Numbered from the stretch's first letter, positions 1 to 7,047 are shown. The stretch: DNA of 9,634 bases from CAZPZR01 sp964591105 (GCA_964591105.1 CAZPZR010000066.1:1-9634); one strand, 5' to 3'. The notes: generated from the sequence alone by a model not told the origin. Numbers and translations are program-made.

Positions 1-53
1 ATCCTATATTCAATAATAACGCAAATTTTTTTTAAAAGCAATCAAAAATTAAG

Positions 54-96
54 TTATCCACAAATTATCCACAGGTTATCCACATCTTGTGGATAA
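54..96. other. Part of oriC: cluster of four DnaA boxes
   Basis: Four perfect copies of the DnaA box TTATCCACA are visible. Three are direct repeats at 54-62, 65-73 and 76-84, starting exactly 11 bp apart (about one helical turn). A fourth is inverted at 88-96. Boxes 3 and 4 form a perfect inverted repeat with a 3-nt spacer. In Firmicutes such clusters lie in the rpmH-dnaA intergenic region, bind the initiator DnaA, and serve both in origin function and in dnaA autoregulation. The flank at 1-50 is very AT-rich, but I cannot place the unwinding element, which may lie beyond the left edge. The clustering next to rpmH makes this call strong; only part of the origin is visible. Confidence 0.93.
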
Positions 97-159
97 CTAA
101 TTATTCCATCACAAGATATGACGAAAAAGTCTTCAAATTGAAAAAAGATAGCAAATTGC

Positions 160-188
160 TTGACTTTAAGGGCTTTTTTGAATATAAT
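160..188 (+). promoter_or_regulatory. Sigma-A promoter of the rpmH operon
   Basis: A -35 box TTGACT (160-165) and a perfect -10 box TATAAT (183-188) are separated by 17 bp. This is close to the housekeeping consensus and would start transcription near 194-196, leaving a leader of about 30 nt before rpmH. The promoter lies about 65 bp from the DnaA boxes, so DnaA binding could influence it; that is inference. Confidence 0.9.
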
Positions 189-226
189 TGAAATGATGTT
201 TTTTAGAAGAGGAGGTGCCTTAGACT

Positions 227-361
227 ATGAAAATGACATTCCAACCGAAAAAGAGATCTCATGCAAGAGTTCATGGGTTCAGAGCTAGAATGAGTACTGC
301 AGGCGGAAGAAAAGTATTAGCAGCCAGAAGATTAAAAGGAAGAAAGAAATTATCAGCGTAG
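227..361 (+). CDS. rpmH: 50S ribosomal protein L34
   Basis: This encodes a 44-residue, very basic protein that matches ribosomal protein L34 along its whole length. It starts MKMTFQPKKR, and the conserved core GFRARMSTAGGRKVLAARR is followed by the LKGRKKLSA tail. L34 is a small rRNA-binding protein of the large subunit, and its length is normal for the family. The start at 227 is preceded by AGAGGAGGTG (207-217). A second in-frame ATG two codons later is less well spaced, and the family usually begins MK(M)TFQP. It is the first gene of the operon with rnpA, yidD, yidC and jag, directly downstream of oriC as in most bacteria. A hairpin begins at the last base of its stop codon. Confidence 0.98.
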   Translation: MKMTFQPKKRSHARVHGFRARMSTAGGRKVLAARRLKGRKKLSA

Positions 362-383
362 GCCGCATATATGTGGCCTTTTC
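361..383 (+). terminator. Attenuator-like hairpin between rpmH and rnpA
   Basis: Positions 361-367 pair with 372-378 (GGCCGCA with TGTGGCC, one G-U pair) around a TATA loop, followed directly by TTTTC and a T-rich stretch. This has the shape of an intrinsic terminator, with a short stem and an interrupted U tract. No promoter is evident between it and rnpA. It is therefore more likely a partial terminator or mRNA-processing/stability element that lets L34 be made in excess over RNase P protein. Confidence 0.65.
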
Positions 384-412
384 TTCTATTTATTTTTAAT
401 TAGGAGTAAAGA

Positions 413-745
413 ATGAACTATTCCGAATCATTAAAAAAACACCGGGATTTTCAACATGTTTATAGAAAAGGAAAATCCTATGCTAATAAATATCTTGTCA
501 TGTATATAATAGGAAATGATTTAAATAAGAACAGATTAGGTATTTCTGTTAGCAAAAAAGTAGGTAATAGTGTCGTAAGACACAGATTGACAAGATTGAT
601 CAGAGAAAGTTATCGAAGAAAAGAAGAATGTTTCAAGTGTGGTTTTGATATTGTTGTGGTAGCAAGAGCAGGTGCCAAAGGTCGGGCTTATGTAGATATT
701 GAGAGTGCTCTTATGCATTTGGGACATCTTCATGAAATAATATAA
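413..745 (+). CDS. rnpA: Ribonuclease P protein component
   Basis: A 110-residue basic protein, the normal size for the RNase P protein subunit. With the catalytic RNA it removes the 5' leader from precursor tRNAs. Family hallmarks are the N-terminal SLKKHRDFQHVYRKGKSYAN segment (residues 6-25), NRLGISVSKKVGNSVVRHR (40-58) and RLIRESYR (61-68). Together these contain the conserved basic RNR helix that contacts P RNA and pre-tRNA. The helix reads VVRHRLTRLIRE, with His where many species have Asn. The SD AGGAG (402-406) is 6 nt before the ATG. The gene follows rpmH after a hairpin, and its stop codon overlaps the yidD ribosome binding site, so it is part of the same operon. Confidence 0.97.
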   Translation: MNYSESLKKHRDFQHVYRKGKSYANKYLVMYIIGNDLNKNRLGISVSKKVGNSVVRHRLTRLIRESYRRKEECFKCGFDIVVVARAGAKGRAYVDIESALMHLGHLHEII

Positions 746-756
746 GGTGACGTTTT

Positions 757-969
757 ATGAAAAGAATTCTGTTAGAATTGGTGAGATTCTATCAAAAATA
801 TTTGTCTGGATTAAAAGGTTATTCCAGTTGTAAATTTTACCCTACCTGTTCGCAATATGCTTTGCAAGCAATTGAAAAGCATGGTGCGTTAAAAGGTGGG
901 TGTCTTGCTTTATGGAGAATTCTAAGATGTAATCCGTTTACCAAAGGGGGTTACGACCCTGTTCCTTAA
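757..969 (+). CDS. yidD: Membrane protein insertion efficiency factor YidD
   Basis: A 70-residue protein of the YidD family (membrane protein insertion efficiency factor). Signature elements are the amphipathic N-terminus MKRILLELVRFYQKYLSG, the motif CKFYPTCSQYALQAIEKHG (residues 25-43), and RILRCNPFTKGGYDPVP at the C-terminus. The conserved cysteines are Cys25, Cys31 and Cys58. YidD is thought to associate with the inner face of the membrane and help YidC insert proteins; its mechanism is poorly defined. The protein ends right after the conserved DPVP, shorter than the E. coli protein but normal for Clostridia. The SD AAGGTGA (744-750) overlaps the rnpA stop codon, which suggests translational coupling. 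The next gene is its functional partner yidC. Confidence 0.95.
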   Translation: MKRILLELVRFYQKYLSGLKGYSSCKFYPTCSQYALQAIEKHGALKGGCLALWRILRCNPFTKGGYDPVP

Positions 970-983
970 AAATTTAATAAGAT

Positions 984-992
984 GGAGGAAGG
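984..992 (+). promoter_or_regulatory. Ribosome binding site fixing the yidC start at 997
   Basis: GGAGGAAGG begins on the last base of an upstream in-frame ATG (982-984). The SD therefore cannot serve that ATG, which has no SD of its own. Its GGAGG core lies 8 nt before the ATG at 997, making 997 the better start. Confidence 0.85.
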
Positions 993-996
993 ATCA

Positions 997-2058
997 ATGA
1001 CTTTTAGTTTATTGAGTGCGGCAAACTGGCCAATCGTAGGACAGATTTGTTGGTTGTTAGGTAAAGTAATGAACTTTATCTATAATTTTTTGGATGGTGC
1101 GTTGCCATCAGACAGTGGCCTGGTAGGTCTTTCTATTATCATATATACAATCATCGTATATATGTGTATGCTTCCAATGACTGTGAATCAGCAGAAAACA
1201 TCAAGACTTACAAGTGTAATGAATCCTGAAATCAAAGCAATTCAGAAGAAGTATCAGAACAAAAAAGATCAGGCTTCTGTAATGAAGATGAATGAAGAAA
1301 TTCAGCAGGTGTATGATAAGTATGGTACATCTATGACAGGGGGATGTCTTCCTTTATTAATTCAGATGCCATTCTTGTTTGCACTTTATCCTGTAATTTA
1401 CAACATTCAGGATTATGTTCCAGCAATTGCAACTGCTCCAGCTGAAGTAAACAAATTTTTGACAATTCCTAGTTTAACAATTACACCATGGGATATGTTA
1501 AAAAACAGCGGTTCTTTCGGAATGCCAGCAGCAGTTGTATTTATTACAGCAGTATTCTTACCTGTATTTTCAGCTTTGACACAGATGATCAGTATTAAAT
1601 TATCACAGTCTATTTCTCAGCAGAACATGGACAAGAATGATCAGATGGCTCAGACAATGAATACAATGAATACTACAATGCCTATTTTATCATTCTTTAT
1701 GGTATTTACACTTCCAACAGGTATTGGTATTTACTGGATTTTCAGTGCTGTGATTCGTTGCTTACAGCAGATTTTCATTAACAAACATTTGAAAAAGATG
1801 TCTGTAGAAGAACTTATAGAGAAGAACAGAGAAAAAGCTGAGAAAAAAGCTGCAAAACGTAAAGAAAATGCAGAACGTGTAAATGCAATGGCTCAGACAA
1901 ATACTAGAACAATGAAAGATAAAGCAAATCAGTCAGGTTCTGGTATGAGTGAAAAGGAAAGAGAAGAAAGAATTAACAAAGCCAGAATGAATGCAAAAGA
2001 AGGAAGTCTTGCTTCTAAAGCAAATATGGTAAAGAAATTTAATGAATCTAACAAATAA
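997..2058 (+). CDS. yidC: Membrane protein insertase YidC/SpoIIIJ (Oxa1 family)
   Basis: A 353-residue Gram-positive-type YidC without the large periplasmic domain of Proteobacteria. It inserts membrane proteins alone or with SecYEG. Hydrophobic segments lie at about residues 5-30, 43-60, 115-136, 177-197 and 228-260. Family motifs are GGCLPLLIQMPFLFALY (115-131) and LPTGIGIYWIFS (239-250), and NPEIKAIQKKYQNK (76-89) matches the cytosolic coiled-coil region. A charged tail of about 92 residues (262-353, rich in Lys, Glu and Asn) probably contacts the ribosome. No lipobox cysteine is evident near the N-terminus. Tyr55 occupies the position of the conserved groove arginine (see findings). An upstream in-frame ATG at 982 is rejected because the SD overlaps it. 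yidD precedes and jag follows, the usual Firmicute order. Confidence 0.96.
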   Translation: MTFSLLSAANWPIVGQICWLLGKVMNFIYNFLDGALPSDSGLVGLSIIIYTIIVYMCMLPMTVNQQKTSRLTSVMNPEIKAIQKKYQNKKDQASVMKMNEEIQQVYDKYGTSMTGGCLPLLIQMPFLFALYPVIYNIQDYVPAIATAPAEVNKFLTIPSLTITPWDMLKNSGSFGMPAAVVFITAVFLPVFSALTQMISIKLSQSISQQNMDKNDQMAQTMNTMNTTMPILSFFMVFTLPTGIGIYWIFSAVIRCLQQIFINKHLKKMSVEELIEKNREKAEKKAAKRKENAERVNAMAQTNTRTMKDKANQSGSGMSEKEREERINKARMNAKEGSLASKANMVKKFNESNK

Positions 2059-2076
2059 TGATAGGGAGGCCCTGTT

Positions 2077-2940
2077 ATGGATTATATTACAGTAACAGCA
2101 AAGACATTGGACGATGCAATTACAGAAGCATTGATTCAGTTAGGAGTAACAAGTGATCGTTTAGATTATATTGTTGTAGAAAAAGGGAGTGCTGGATTCT
2201 TAGGAATCGGCATGAAACAGGCTGTTATTAAAGCTCGTAAAAAAGAAGAAGAAAAAGAAGTCAAAGAAGAACTTGTTGAAGAGCCTGTAAAAGAAACAAA
2301 GAAAGAAGAAAAGAGAGAAAATAAAAAATCTCAGAAATCTGATTTCAAAAAAGACCACAAAAAAGATTCTAAGAAAGATTATAAAAAATCTAAACCAGAA
2401 GCTGTAAAAGTGGAAAAAGAAGTTAAAGAAGTTAAAGAGGAAACTGTAAAAGAAGAAGTTAAACTCGCAAAAGTTGAACAGGCAACAATTGAAGCTTGTG
2501 AAAAATTTGTAATCGATGTATTAAACGCAATGGATATGAAAGATGTAAAAGTTACATCTGAAATTGATGAAGAAGGTGCACTCAGCATTACAATGGAAGG
2601 CAGCAACATGGGAATCCTTATTGGAAAACGTGGCCAGACATTAGATTCTCTCCAGTATCTTGCAAACAGAGTTGCAAATAAGATGCAGGATGGATATGTA
2701 AGAGTAAAACTTGATACAGAAGATTACCGCAGAAGAAGAAAAGAAACACTTGAAAACTTAGCAAAAAATATTGCAAGTAAAGTTAAGAGAACAAGAAGAA
2801 CTGTTTCTCTTGAACCAATGAATCCATATGAAAGAAGAATTATTCATTCTGCACTTCAGGGAGATCCATCTGTATCAACTCACAGTGAAGGTGAAGAACC
2901 ATACAGAAGAGTAGTCGTTACATTAGTAAGACGTAGATAA
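2077..2940 (+). CDS. jag: RNA-binding protein Jag/KhpB
   Basis: A 287-residue protein with the three-part Jag layout. The N-terminal Jag_N domain is at about residues 1-52, including VEKGSAGFLGIGMKQAVIKA. A highly charged Lys/Glu linker spans about 54-132. A KH domain at about 135-212 carries the GKRG loop at 183-186, and an R3H domain at about 215-287 carries Arg253 and His257. KhpB binds RNA, usually with the small KH protein KhpA, and is linked to cell elongation and division in streptococci. In Bacillus it is encoded next to spoIIIJ, as here. The linker holds four tandem DxKK units (89-104). The SD GGGAGG (2064-2069) is 7 nt before the ATG. This is the last gene of the first operon, with a strong terminator 20 bp after the stop. 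Confidence 0.95.
   Translation: MDYITVTAKTLDDAITEALIQLGVTSDRLDYIVVEKGSAGFLGIGMKQAVIKARKKEEEKEVKEELVEEPVKETKKEEKRENKKSQKSDFKKDHKKDSKKDYKKSKPEAVKVEKEVKEVKEETVKEEVKLAKVEQATIEACEKFVIDVLNAMDMKDVKVTSEIDEEGALSITMEGSNMGILIGKRGQTLDSLQYLANRVANKMQDGYVRVKLDTEDYRRRRKETLENLAKNIASKVKRTRRTVSLEPMNPYERRIIHSALQGDPSVSTHSEGEEPYRRVVVTLVRRR
2341..2388 (+). repeat. Four tandem 12-bp units in jag encoding DxKK
   Basis: Four imperfect 12-bp units in frame encode DFKK, DHKK, DSKK and DYKK (residues 89-104 of Jag). They contain several A5-A6 runs. The units lie in the charged linker, where length differences would be tolerated because each unit is a multiple of three. It is a low-complexity coding repeat, not a mobile element. 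Confidence 0.8.
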
Positions 2941-2960
2941 TAAAGTGTTTTAATTAGAAA

Positions 2961-2990
2961 GAAGGGGGTTTAAAAAACCTCCTTTTTTTT
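2961..2990 (+). terminator. Intrinsic terminator after jag
   Basis: Positions 2962-2971 pair with 2975-2984 (AAGGGGGTTT with AAACCTCCTT, one G-U pair) around an AAA loop, followed by an unbroken T run that ends at 2990. This is a textbook rho-independent terminator closing the rpmH-rnpA-yidD-yidC-jag operon. Confidence 0.92.
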
Positions 2991-2997
2991 ATATAAT
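2969..2997 (+). promoter_or_regulatory. Possible mnmE promoter overlapping the jag terminator
   Basis: A perfect -10 box TATAAT (2992-2997) directly follows the terminator T run. Seventeen bp upstream is TTTAAA (2969-2974), a weak 4/6 match to the -35 consensus that lies in the terminator stem and loop. Transcription would start near 3003-3005, which fits translation of mnmE from 3044. AT-rich sequence can give such matches by chance, so the call is tentative. Confidence 0.45.
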
Positions 2998-3031
2998 AGG
3001 ATGAGATATGTCTAAATTTAAATTTAAGAAC

Positions 3032-3035
3032 GGAG
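3032..3035 (+). promoter_or_regulatory. Ribosome binding site favouring the mnmE start at 3044
   Basis: GGAG lies 8 nt before the ATG at 3044. That start gives an N-terminus (MLNSYSTTIAAISTAMS) that fits the MnmE family. The competing ATG at 3008 has an AGGA 6 nt upstream and cannot be fully excluded. Confidence 0.6.
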
Positions 3036-3043
3036 CGGACACT

Positions 3044-4462
3044 ATGCTTAATTCATATTCAACTACAATTGCTGCGATTTCAACAGCTATGAGTAATTCT
3101 GGAATTGGAATTGTAAGAATGACAGGATCAGAAGCATTTGAAATTGCAGATCGTATTTATAGAGGAAAAACAGAAAAAAGATTAAATGAACAGAAATCGC
3201 ATACAATCCATTATGGATATGTTATGGATGGAGAGGAAACAATTGATGAAGTTTTAGTGATGTTAATGAGAGGACCTCATAGTTATACTGGTGAGGATAC
3301 TGTGGAAATTAACTGTCACGGTGGTGTTTATGTAGTAAAAAGAATATTGGAAACATTGATTAAGTATGGTGCGAGACCAGCAGAGCCGGGTGAATTTACG
3401 AAAAGAGCATTTTTAAATGGAAAATTGGATTTATCACAGGCAGAAGCGGTAGGAGATTTGATTACTTCTAAAAATGAATATGCACTTCAAAGTTCTATTC
3501 ATCAATTAAAGGGAAATGTAAAAGATAAAATTAGTGAGATTAGAAAAAAGATTATTTATCATACCGCATTTATAGAAACAGCGTTGGATGATCCTGAACA
3601 TATTAGTGTAGATGGATATGGAGAAGAATTGAGAAAAGTTGTTGTTGAATTGGTAAGTGAGCTTGAAAAGCTGCTTGCAAGTTGTGACAACGGAAGAATG
3701 ATTAAAGAAGGAATTCAAACTGTAATTGTAGGAAAACCAAATGCAGGAAAATCCTCTTTGCTTAATGTTTTAGTAGGGGAAGAGCGTGCAATTGTTACAG
3801 ATATAGCTGGAACAACACGAGACGTGTTAGAAGAACATATTAATCTTCAGGGAATTTCCCTTAACATTATGGATACAGCTGGAATTCGTGAGACAGAAGA
3901 TATTGTGGAAAAAATTGGTGTCGATAAGGCAAAGGGACATGCAGAAAATGCAGACTTAATTATGTATGTTATCGATGCATCAGATCAATTAGATGAAAAT
4001 GATTATGAAATCTTAAAGATGATTCAGGGAAAACAGTCCATTATTTTATTAAATAAGACGGATTTAGACATGGTTATTACGAAAGAATATGTAATGAAAG
4101 AATATGCAAAACTTCATTCTATGAAGAGTGAGGAATGTGAAAATATTCCAGTCATCGAAGTATCAGCTAAGAAAAAACAGGGAATTCAGGAATTAGAAGA
4201 AACTCTGAAAGAAATGTTTTTCAATGGAAAAATTTCATTTAATGATGAAATATACATTACAAATGTAAGACATAAAACTGCATTGCGTGATTCCTATGAA
4301 TCGCTTCGCAAGGTTTTAGAGAGCATTGATATGGGAATGCCGGAAGATTTTTACTCCATTGATTTGCTGGATGCATATGAGTCACTTGGAAGTATTACAG
4401 GAGAAACGATAGGAGAAGATTTAGTTAATGAAATATTCAGTAAATTCTGCATGGGAAAATAA
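3044..4462 (+). CDS. mnmE: tRNA modification GTPase MnmE (TrmE)
   Basis: A 472-residue GTPase that works with MnmG to install the (carboxymethyl)aminomethyl group at C5 of the wobble uridine of certain tRNAs, using a methylene-tetrahydrofolate-derived carbon. The N-terminal folate-binding domain begins TTIAAISTAMSNSGIGIVRM. A helical domain surrounds the inserted G domain, which has Walker A GKPNAGKSS (230-238), TTRD (257-260), DTAG (277-280) and NKTD (337-340). The protein ends with the family C-terminal motif FCMGK, whose cysteine (Cys469) is functionally important. Length is normal (Bacillus about 459). A longer start at 3008 would add 12 residues without family similarity and would lie almost at the predicted transcription start. 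The gene overlaps mnmG by 35 bp. Confidence 0.96.
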   Translation: MLNSYSTTIAAISTAMSNSGIGIVRMTGSEAFEIADRIYRGKTEKRLNEQKSHTIHYGYVMDGEETIDEVLVMLMRGPHSYTGEDTVEINCHGGVYVVKRILETLIKYGARPAEPGEFTKRAFLNGKLDLSQAEAVGDLITSKNEYALQSSIHQLKGNVKDKISEIRKKIIYHTAFIETALDDPEHISVDGYGEELRKVVVELVSELEKLLASCDNGRMIKEGIQTVIVGKPNAGKSSLLNVLVGEERAIVTDIAGTTRDVLEEHINLQGISLNIMDTAGIRETEDIVEKIGVDKAKGHAENADLIMYVIDASDQLDENDYEILKMIQGKQSIILLNKTDLDMVITKEYVMKEYAKLHSMKSEECENIPVIEVSAKKKQGIQELEETLKEMFFNGKISFNDEIYITNVRHKTALRDSYESLRKVLESIDMGMPEDFYSIDLLDAYESLGSITGETIGEDLVNEIFSKFCMGK

Positions 4463-6344
4463 TGATAAATATGATGTAGTTGTAATAGGTGCAGGACATG
4501 CAGGGTGTGAAGCAGCGCTTGCGACTGCAAGACTTGGTTGTAAGACGATTGTATTTACGGTAAGTGTAGATAGTATTGCTTTAATGCCATGTAATCCTAA
4601 CATTGGAGGAAGTTCCAAAGGACATCTTGTAAAAGAAATTGATGCGTTAGGCGGTGAAATGGGGAAAGTAATCGACCAGACATTTATTCAGTCTAAGATG
4701 TTGAATAAATCGAAAGGTCCTGCTGTACATTCCTTGCGTGCACAAGCTGATAAGGCATGGTATAGCCGTACAATGCGCAGAGTTCTTGAAACTCAGGAAA
4801 ATCTTGAAATTAAACAGGATGAAGTTGTAAATATTATTGTTGAAGATAAAAAAATTACAGGTGTTCAGACAGTATCAGGAAGAATCTACCGTTGTAAAGC
4901 GGTTGTTCTCTGTACAGGAACTTATTTGAAATCAAGATGTGTTTATGGCGATGTAAGTATGAACACAGGACCAAATGGTCTTCAGGCAGCTAATTATTTG
5001 ACAGACTGTCTGAAAGAACTTGGAATTAAAATGTACCGTTTTAAGACGGGAACACCTGCGAGAATTGATAAAAATAGTGTTGATTTTTCAAAGATGGAAG
5101 AGCAATTTGGTGATGAAAGAGTCGTTCCATTTTCATTTACAACGAATCCGGATGATGTACAGATTGATCAGGTTTCTTGCTGGTTAACATATACGAATGA
5201 AAAGACACATGAAATCATTAGAAACAATTTGGATCGTTCCCCATTATATTCTGGTATGATTGAGGGAACGGGACCAAGATATTGTCCGTCAATTGAAGAT
5301 AAAGTGGTTAAATTTGCTGATAAAAATCGTCATCAGGTATTTATCGAACCAGAAGGATTGGAGACAAATGAAATGTATATTGGAGGAATGTCAACTTCAC
5401 TTCCAGAAGATGTACAGTATGAAATGTATCGAACAGTTCCGGGGTTGGAAAATGTGAGAATTGTCAGAAATGCATATGCGATTGAATATGATTGTATAGA
5501 TGCGAGACAGTTAAAACCATCTTTGGAATTTAAAGAAATTGATGGTATGTTTAGTGGTGGTCAGTTCAATGGAAGTTCTGGTTATGAAGAAGCAGCAGCA
5601 CAAGGTTTAATTGCAGGAATTAATGCTGCAAGAAAACTTAGTGGACAGGAACCTGTAATTTTAGATCGTTCTCAGGCATACATTGGTGTATTGATTGATG
5701 ATCTTGTTACAAAAGAGAGTCATGAACCATATAGAATGATGACATCCAGAGCGGAATATCGTCTGTTACTTAGACAGGATAATGCGGATCAGAGATTAAC
5801 AAAAATAGGTTATGAAATAGGATTGATCGAAGAGGAACGCTATGAAAGACTTGTCTTAAAACAGCAGTTAATTGCTAGTGAAATAGAACGATTAAAGCGC
5901 GCGACGGTTGGAGCTAATGAAACAGTTCAAAACTTGTTGAAAGAATACGGAAGTACACCGCTTTCTTCTGGATCTACTCTAGCTGAACTGATCAGAAGAC
6001 CAGAATTGTCCTATAAAGAATTAGAATCTATCGACGCAAAAAGACCAGTATTTCCAGCTGATCTTGAAGAAGAAGTAATTGAACAAGTAAATATTTCTTT
6101 GAAATATGAAGGATATATTACAAGACAGGAAAAACAAGTTGAACAATTTAAGAAACTTGAAAAGAAAAGAATTCCTGAAAATATTGATTATGATCAGGTG
6201 AAAAGTCTTCGAATTGAAGCTGTACAGAAGTTAAAAGAGTATCGTCCAATTTCAATTGGACAGGCATCTCGAATTTCTGGGGTATCACCTGCCGATATAT
6301 CAGTATTACTTGTGTATCTTGGAGGAGCATCAAGAAATGAATAA
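4428..6344 (+). CDS. mnmG: tRNA uridine 5-carboxymethylaminomethyl modification enzyme MnmG (GidA)
   Basis: A 638-residue FAD enzyme, the partner of MnmE in wobble-uridine modification. The dinucleotide-binding motif GAGHAG is at residues 21-26. Family signatures are MPCNPNIGGSSKGHLVKEID (53-72), GPAVHSLRAQADK (97-109), TGTPAR, and GPRYCPSIEDK with Cys286 corresponding to the catalytic cysteine. The C-terminal helical domain ends YRPISIGQASRISGVSPADI, the region that contacts MnmE. Length is normal (about 630). The start at 4428 is forced, because no other ATG, GTG or TTG occurs in frame before the Rossmann strand. AGGAGAAG (4411-4418) supplies the SD from inside mnmE. The 35-bp overlap upstream and 8-bp overlap downstream suggest translational coupling in an mnmE-mnmG-rsmG operon. 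Confidence 0.97.
   Translation: MKYSVNSAWENNDKYDVVVIGAGHAGCEAALATARLGCKTIVFTVSVDSIALMPCNPNIGGSSKGHLVKEIDALGGEMGKVIDQTFIQSKMLNKSKGPAVHSLRAQADKAWYSRTMRRVLETQENLEIKQDEVVNIIVEDKKITGVQTVSGRIYRCKAVVLCTGTYLKSRCVYGDVSMNTGPNGLQAANYLTDCLKELGIKMYRFKTGTPARIDKNSVDFSKMEEQFGDERVVPFSFTTNPDDVQIDQVSCWLTYTNEKTHEIIRNNLDRSPLYSGMIEGTGPRYCPSIEDKVVKFADKNRHQVFIEPEGLETNEMYIGGMSTSLPEDVQYEMYRTVPGLENVRIVRNAYAIEYDCIDARQLKPSLEFKEIDGMFSGGQFNGSSGYEEAAAQGLIAGINAARKLSGQEPVILDRSQAYIGVLIDDLVTKESHEPYRMMTSRAEYRLLLRQDNADQRLTKIGYEIGLIEEERYERLVLKQQLIASEIERLKRATVGANETVQNLLKEYGSTPLSSGSTLAELIRRPELSYKELESIDAKRPVFPADLEEEVIEQVNISLKYEGYITRQEKQVEQFKKLEKKRIPENIDYDQVKSLRIEAVQKLKEYRPISIGQASRISGVSPADISVLLVYLGGASRNE
6321..6327 (+). promoter_or_regulatory. 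Ribosome binding site for rsmG inside mnmG
   Basis: GGAGGAG lies 9 nt before the ATG at 6337 and is part of the final mnmG codons. It selects 6337 over a longer in-frame ATG at 6256, whose extra 27 residues do not resemble RsmG. Confidence 0.9.
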
Positions 6345-7047
6345 TTTATTAAAAGAGAAAGTTTCTACATTAGGAATTGAACTGACAGATAAGCAAGTTG
6401 AACAATTTATTCAATATTTTGAAATTCTTGTAGAATGGAATAAAGTAATGAATCTCACAGGAATTACAGAATATGAAGAAGTTGTTGAAAAACATTTTGT
6501 AGACAGCTTATCCTTAGTTAATGTTTTGAATCTTCAGACACGTGAAACTGTGATTGATATAGGAACGGGAGCAGGTTTTCCGGGAATTCCTTTAAAAATC
6601 GCTTTTCCACACCTTAAAATTACTCTGTTGGATTCTTTAAATAAAAGAATTAAGTTTTTGAATACCGTGATCGAAACATTAGGTCTCGAAAACATTGAAA
6701 CCATTCATGGAAGAGCAGAGGACTTTGCAAAACAGGCAGAATATAGAGAACAATATGATCTCTGTGTTTCACGTGCTGTTGCAAATCTATCTACTTTATC
6801 AGAGTATTGTCTCCCATATGTTAAGGTGGGGGGAATGTTTGTTCCGTATAAATCAGGAGAAATCGATGAAGAAGTGAAAAATGCTTCGAAAGCAATTTCA
6901 ATCCTTGGTGGAAAAAATGTTGATACTGTGAAGTTCCAGTTACCGGGAACAGATATTGGAAGATCATTTGTGAAAATTGAAAAGATAAAGAGTACAGCGA
7001 AAAAGTATCCACGAAAAGCTGGATTACCATCAAAAGAGCCATTGTAA
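6337..7047 (+). CDS. rsmG: 16S rRNA (guanine-N7) methyltransferase RsmG (GidB)
   Basis: A 236-residue SAM-dependent methyltransferase that makes m7G in the 530 loop of 16S rRNA (G527 in E. coli, G535 in Bacillus). Loss of RsmG gives low-level streptomycin resistance in several species. An N-terminal helical region (1-65) contains WNKVMNLTGI (34-43). The SAM-binding loop DIGTGAGFPGIPLKIAFP is at 74-91, SRAVANL at 145-151, and the conserved C-terminal KYPRKAGLPSKEPL at 223-236. Length matches Bacillus (239). The start at 6337 is supported by GGAGGAG and by an ATGAATAA overlap with the mnmG stop. It is the last gene of the operon; its final codons and stop lie within the terminator hairpin. Confidence 0.96.
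   Translation: MNNLLKEKVSTLGIELTDKQVEQFIQYFEILVEWNKVMNLTGITEYEEVVEKHFVDSLSLVNVLNLQTRETVIDIGTGAGFPGIPLKIAFPHLKITLLDSLNKRIKFLNTVIETLGLENIETIHGRAEDFAKQAEYREQYDLCVSRAVANLSTLSEYCLPYVKVGGMFVPYKSGEIDEEVKNASKAISILGGKNVDTVKFQLPGTDIGRSFVKIEKIKSTAKKYPRKAGLPSKEPL

Noticed and set aside
1..60. Leftward dnaA promoter in the AT-rich edge
   Set aside because: TTGATT and TATTAT occur on the minus strand but with about 21 bp between them, too far apart for a supported call.
413..745. Unusual RNase P protein because of His in the RNR helix
   Set aside because: As I recall, VRHR at this position is common among Clostridia, so it is not treated as odd.
982..996. Longer yidC start at 982
   Set aside because: The SD sequence GGAGGAAGG overlaps this ATG, which has no SD of its own; the ATG at 997 has ideal spacing.
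2379..2609. Leftward Ser/Thr-rich reading frame opposite jag
   Set aside because: It is the complement of the Lys/Glu low-complexity linker, a typical artefact of AT-rich coding sequence.
6256..6336. Longer rsmG start at 6256
   Set aside because: The extra 27 residues lie deep inside mnmG, do not resemble RsmG and lack the strong SD seen before 6337.
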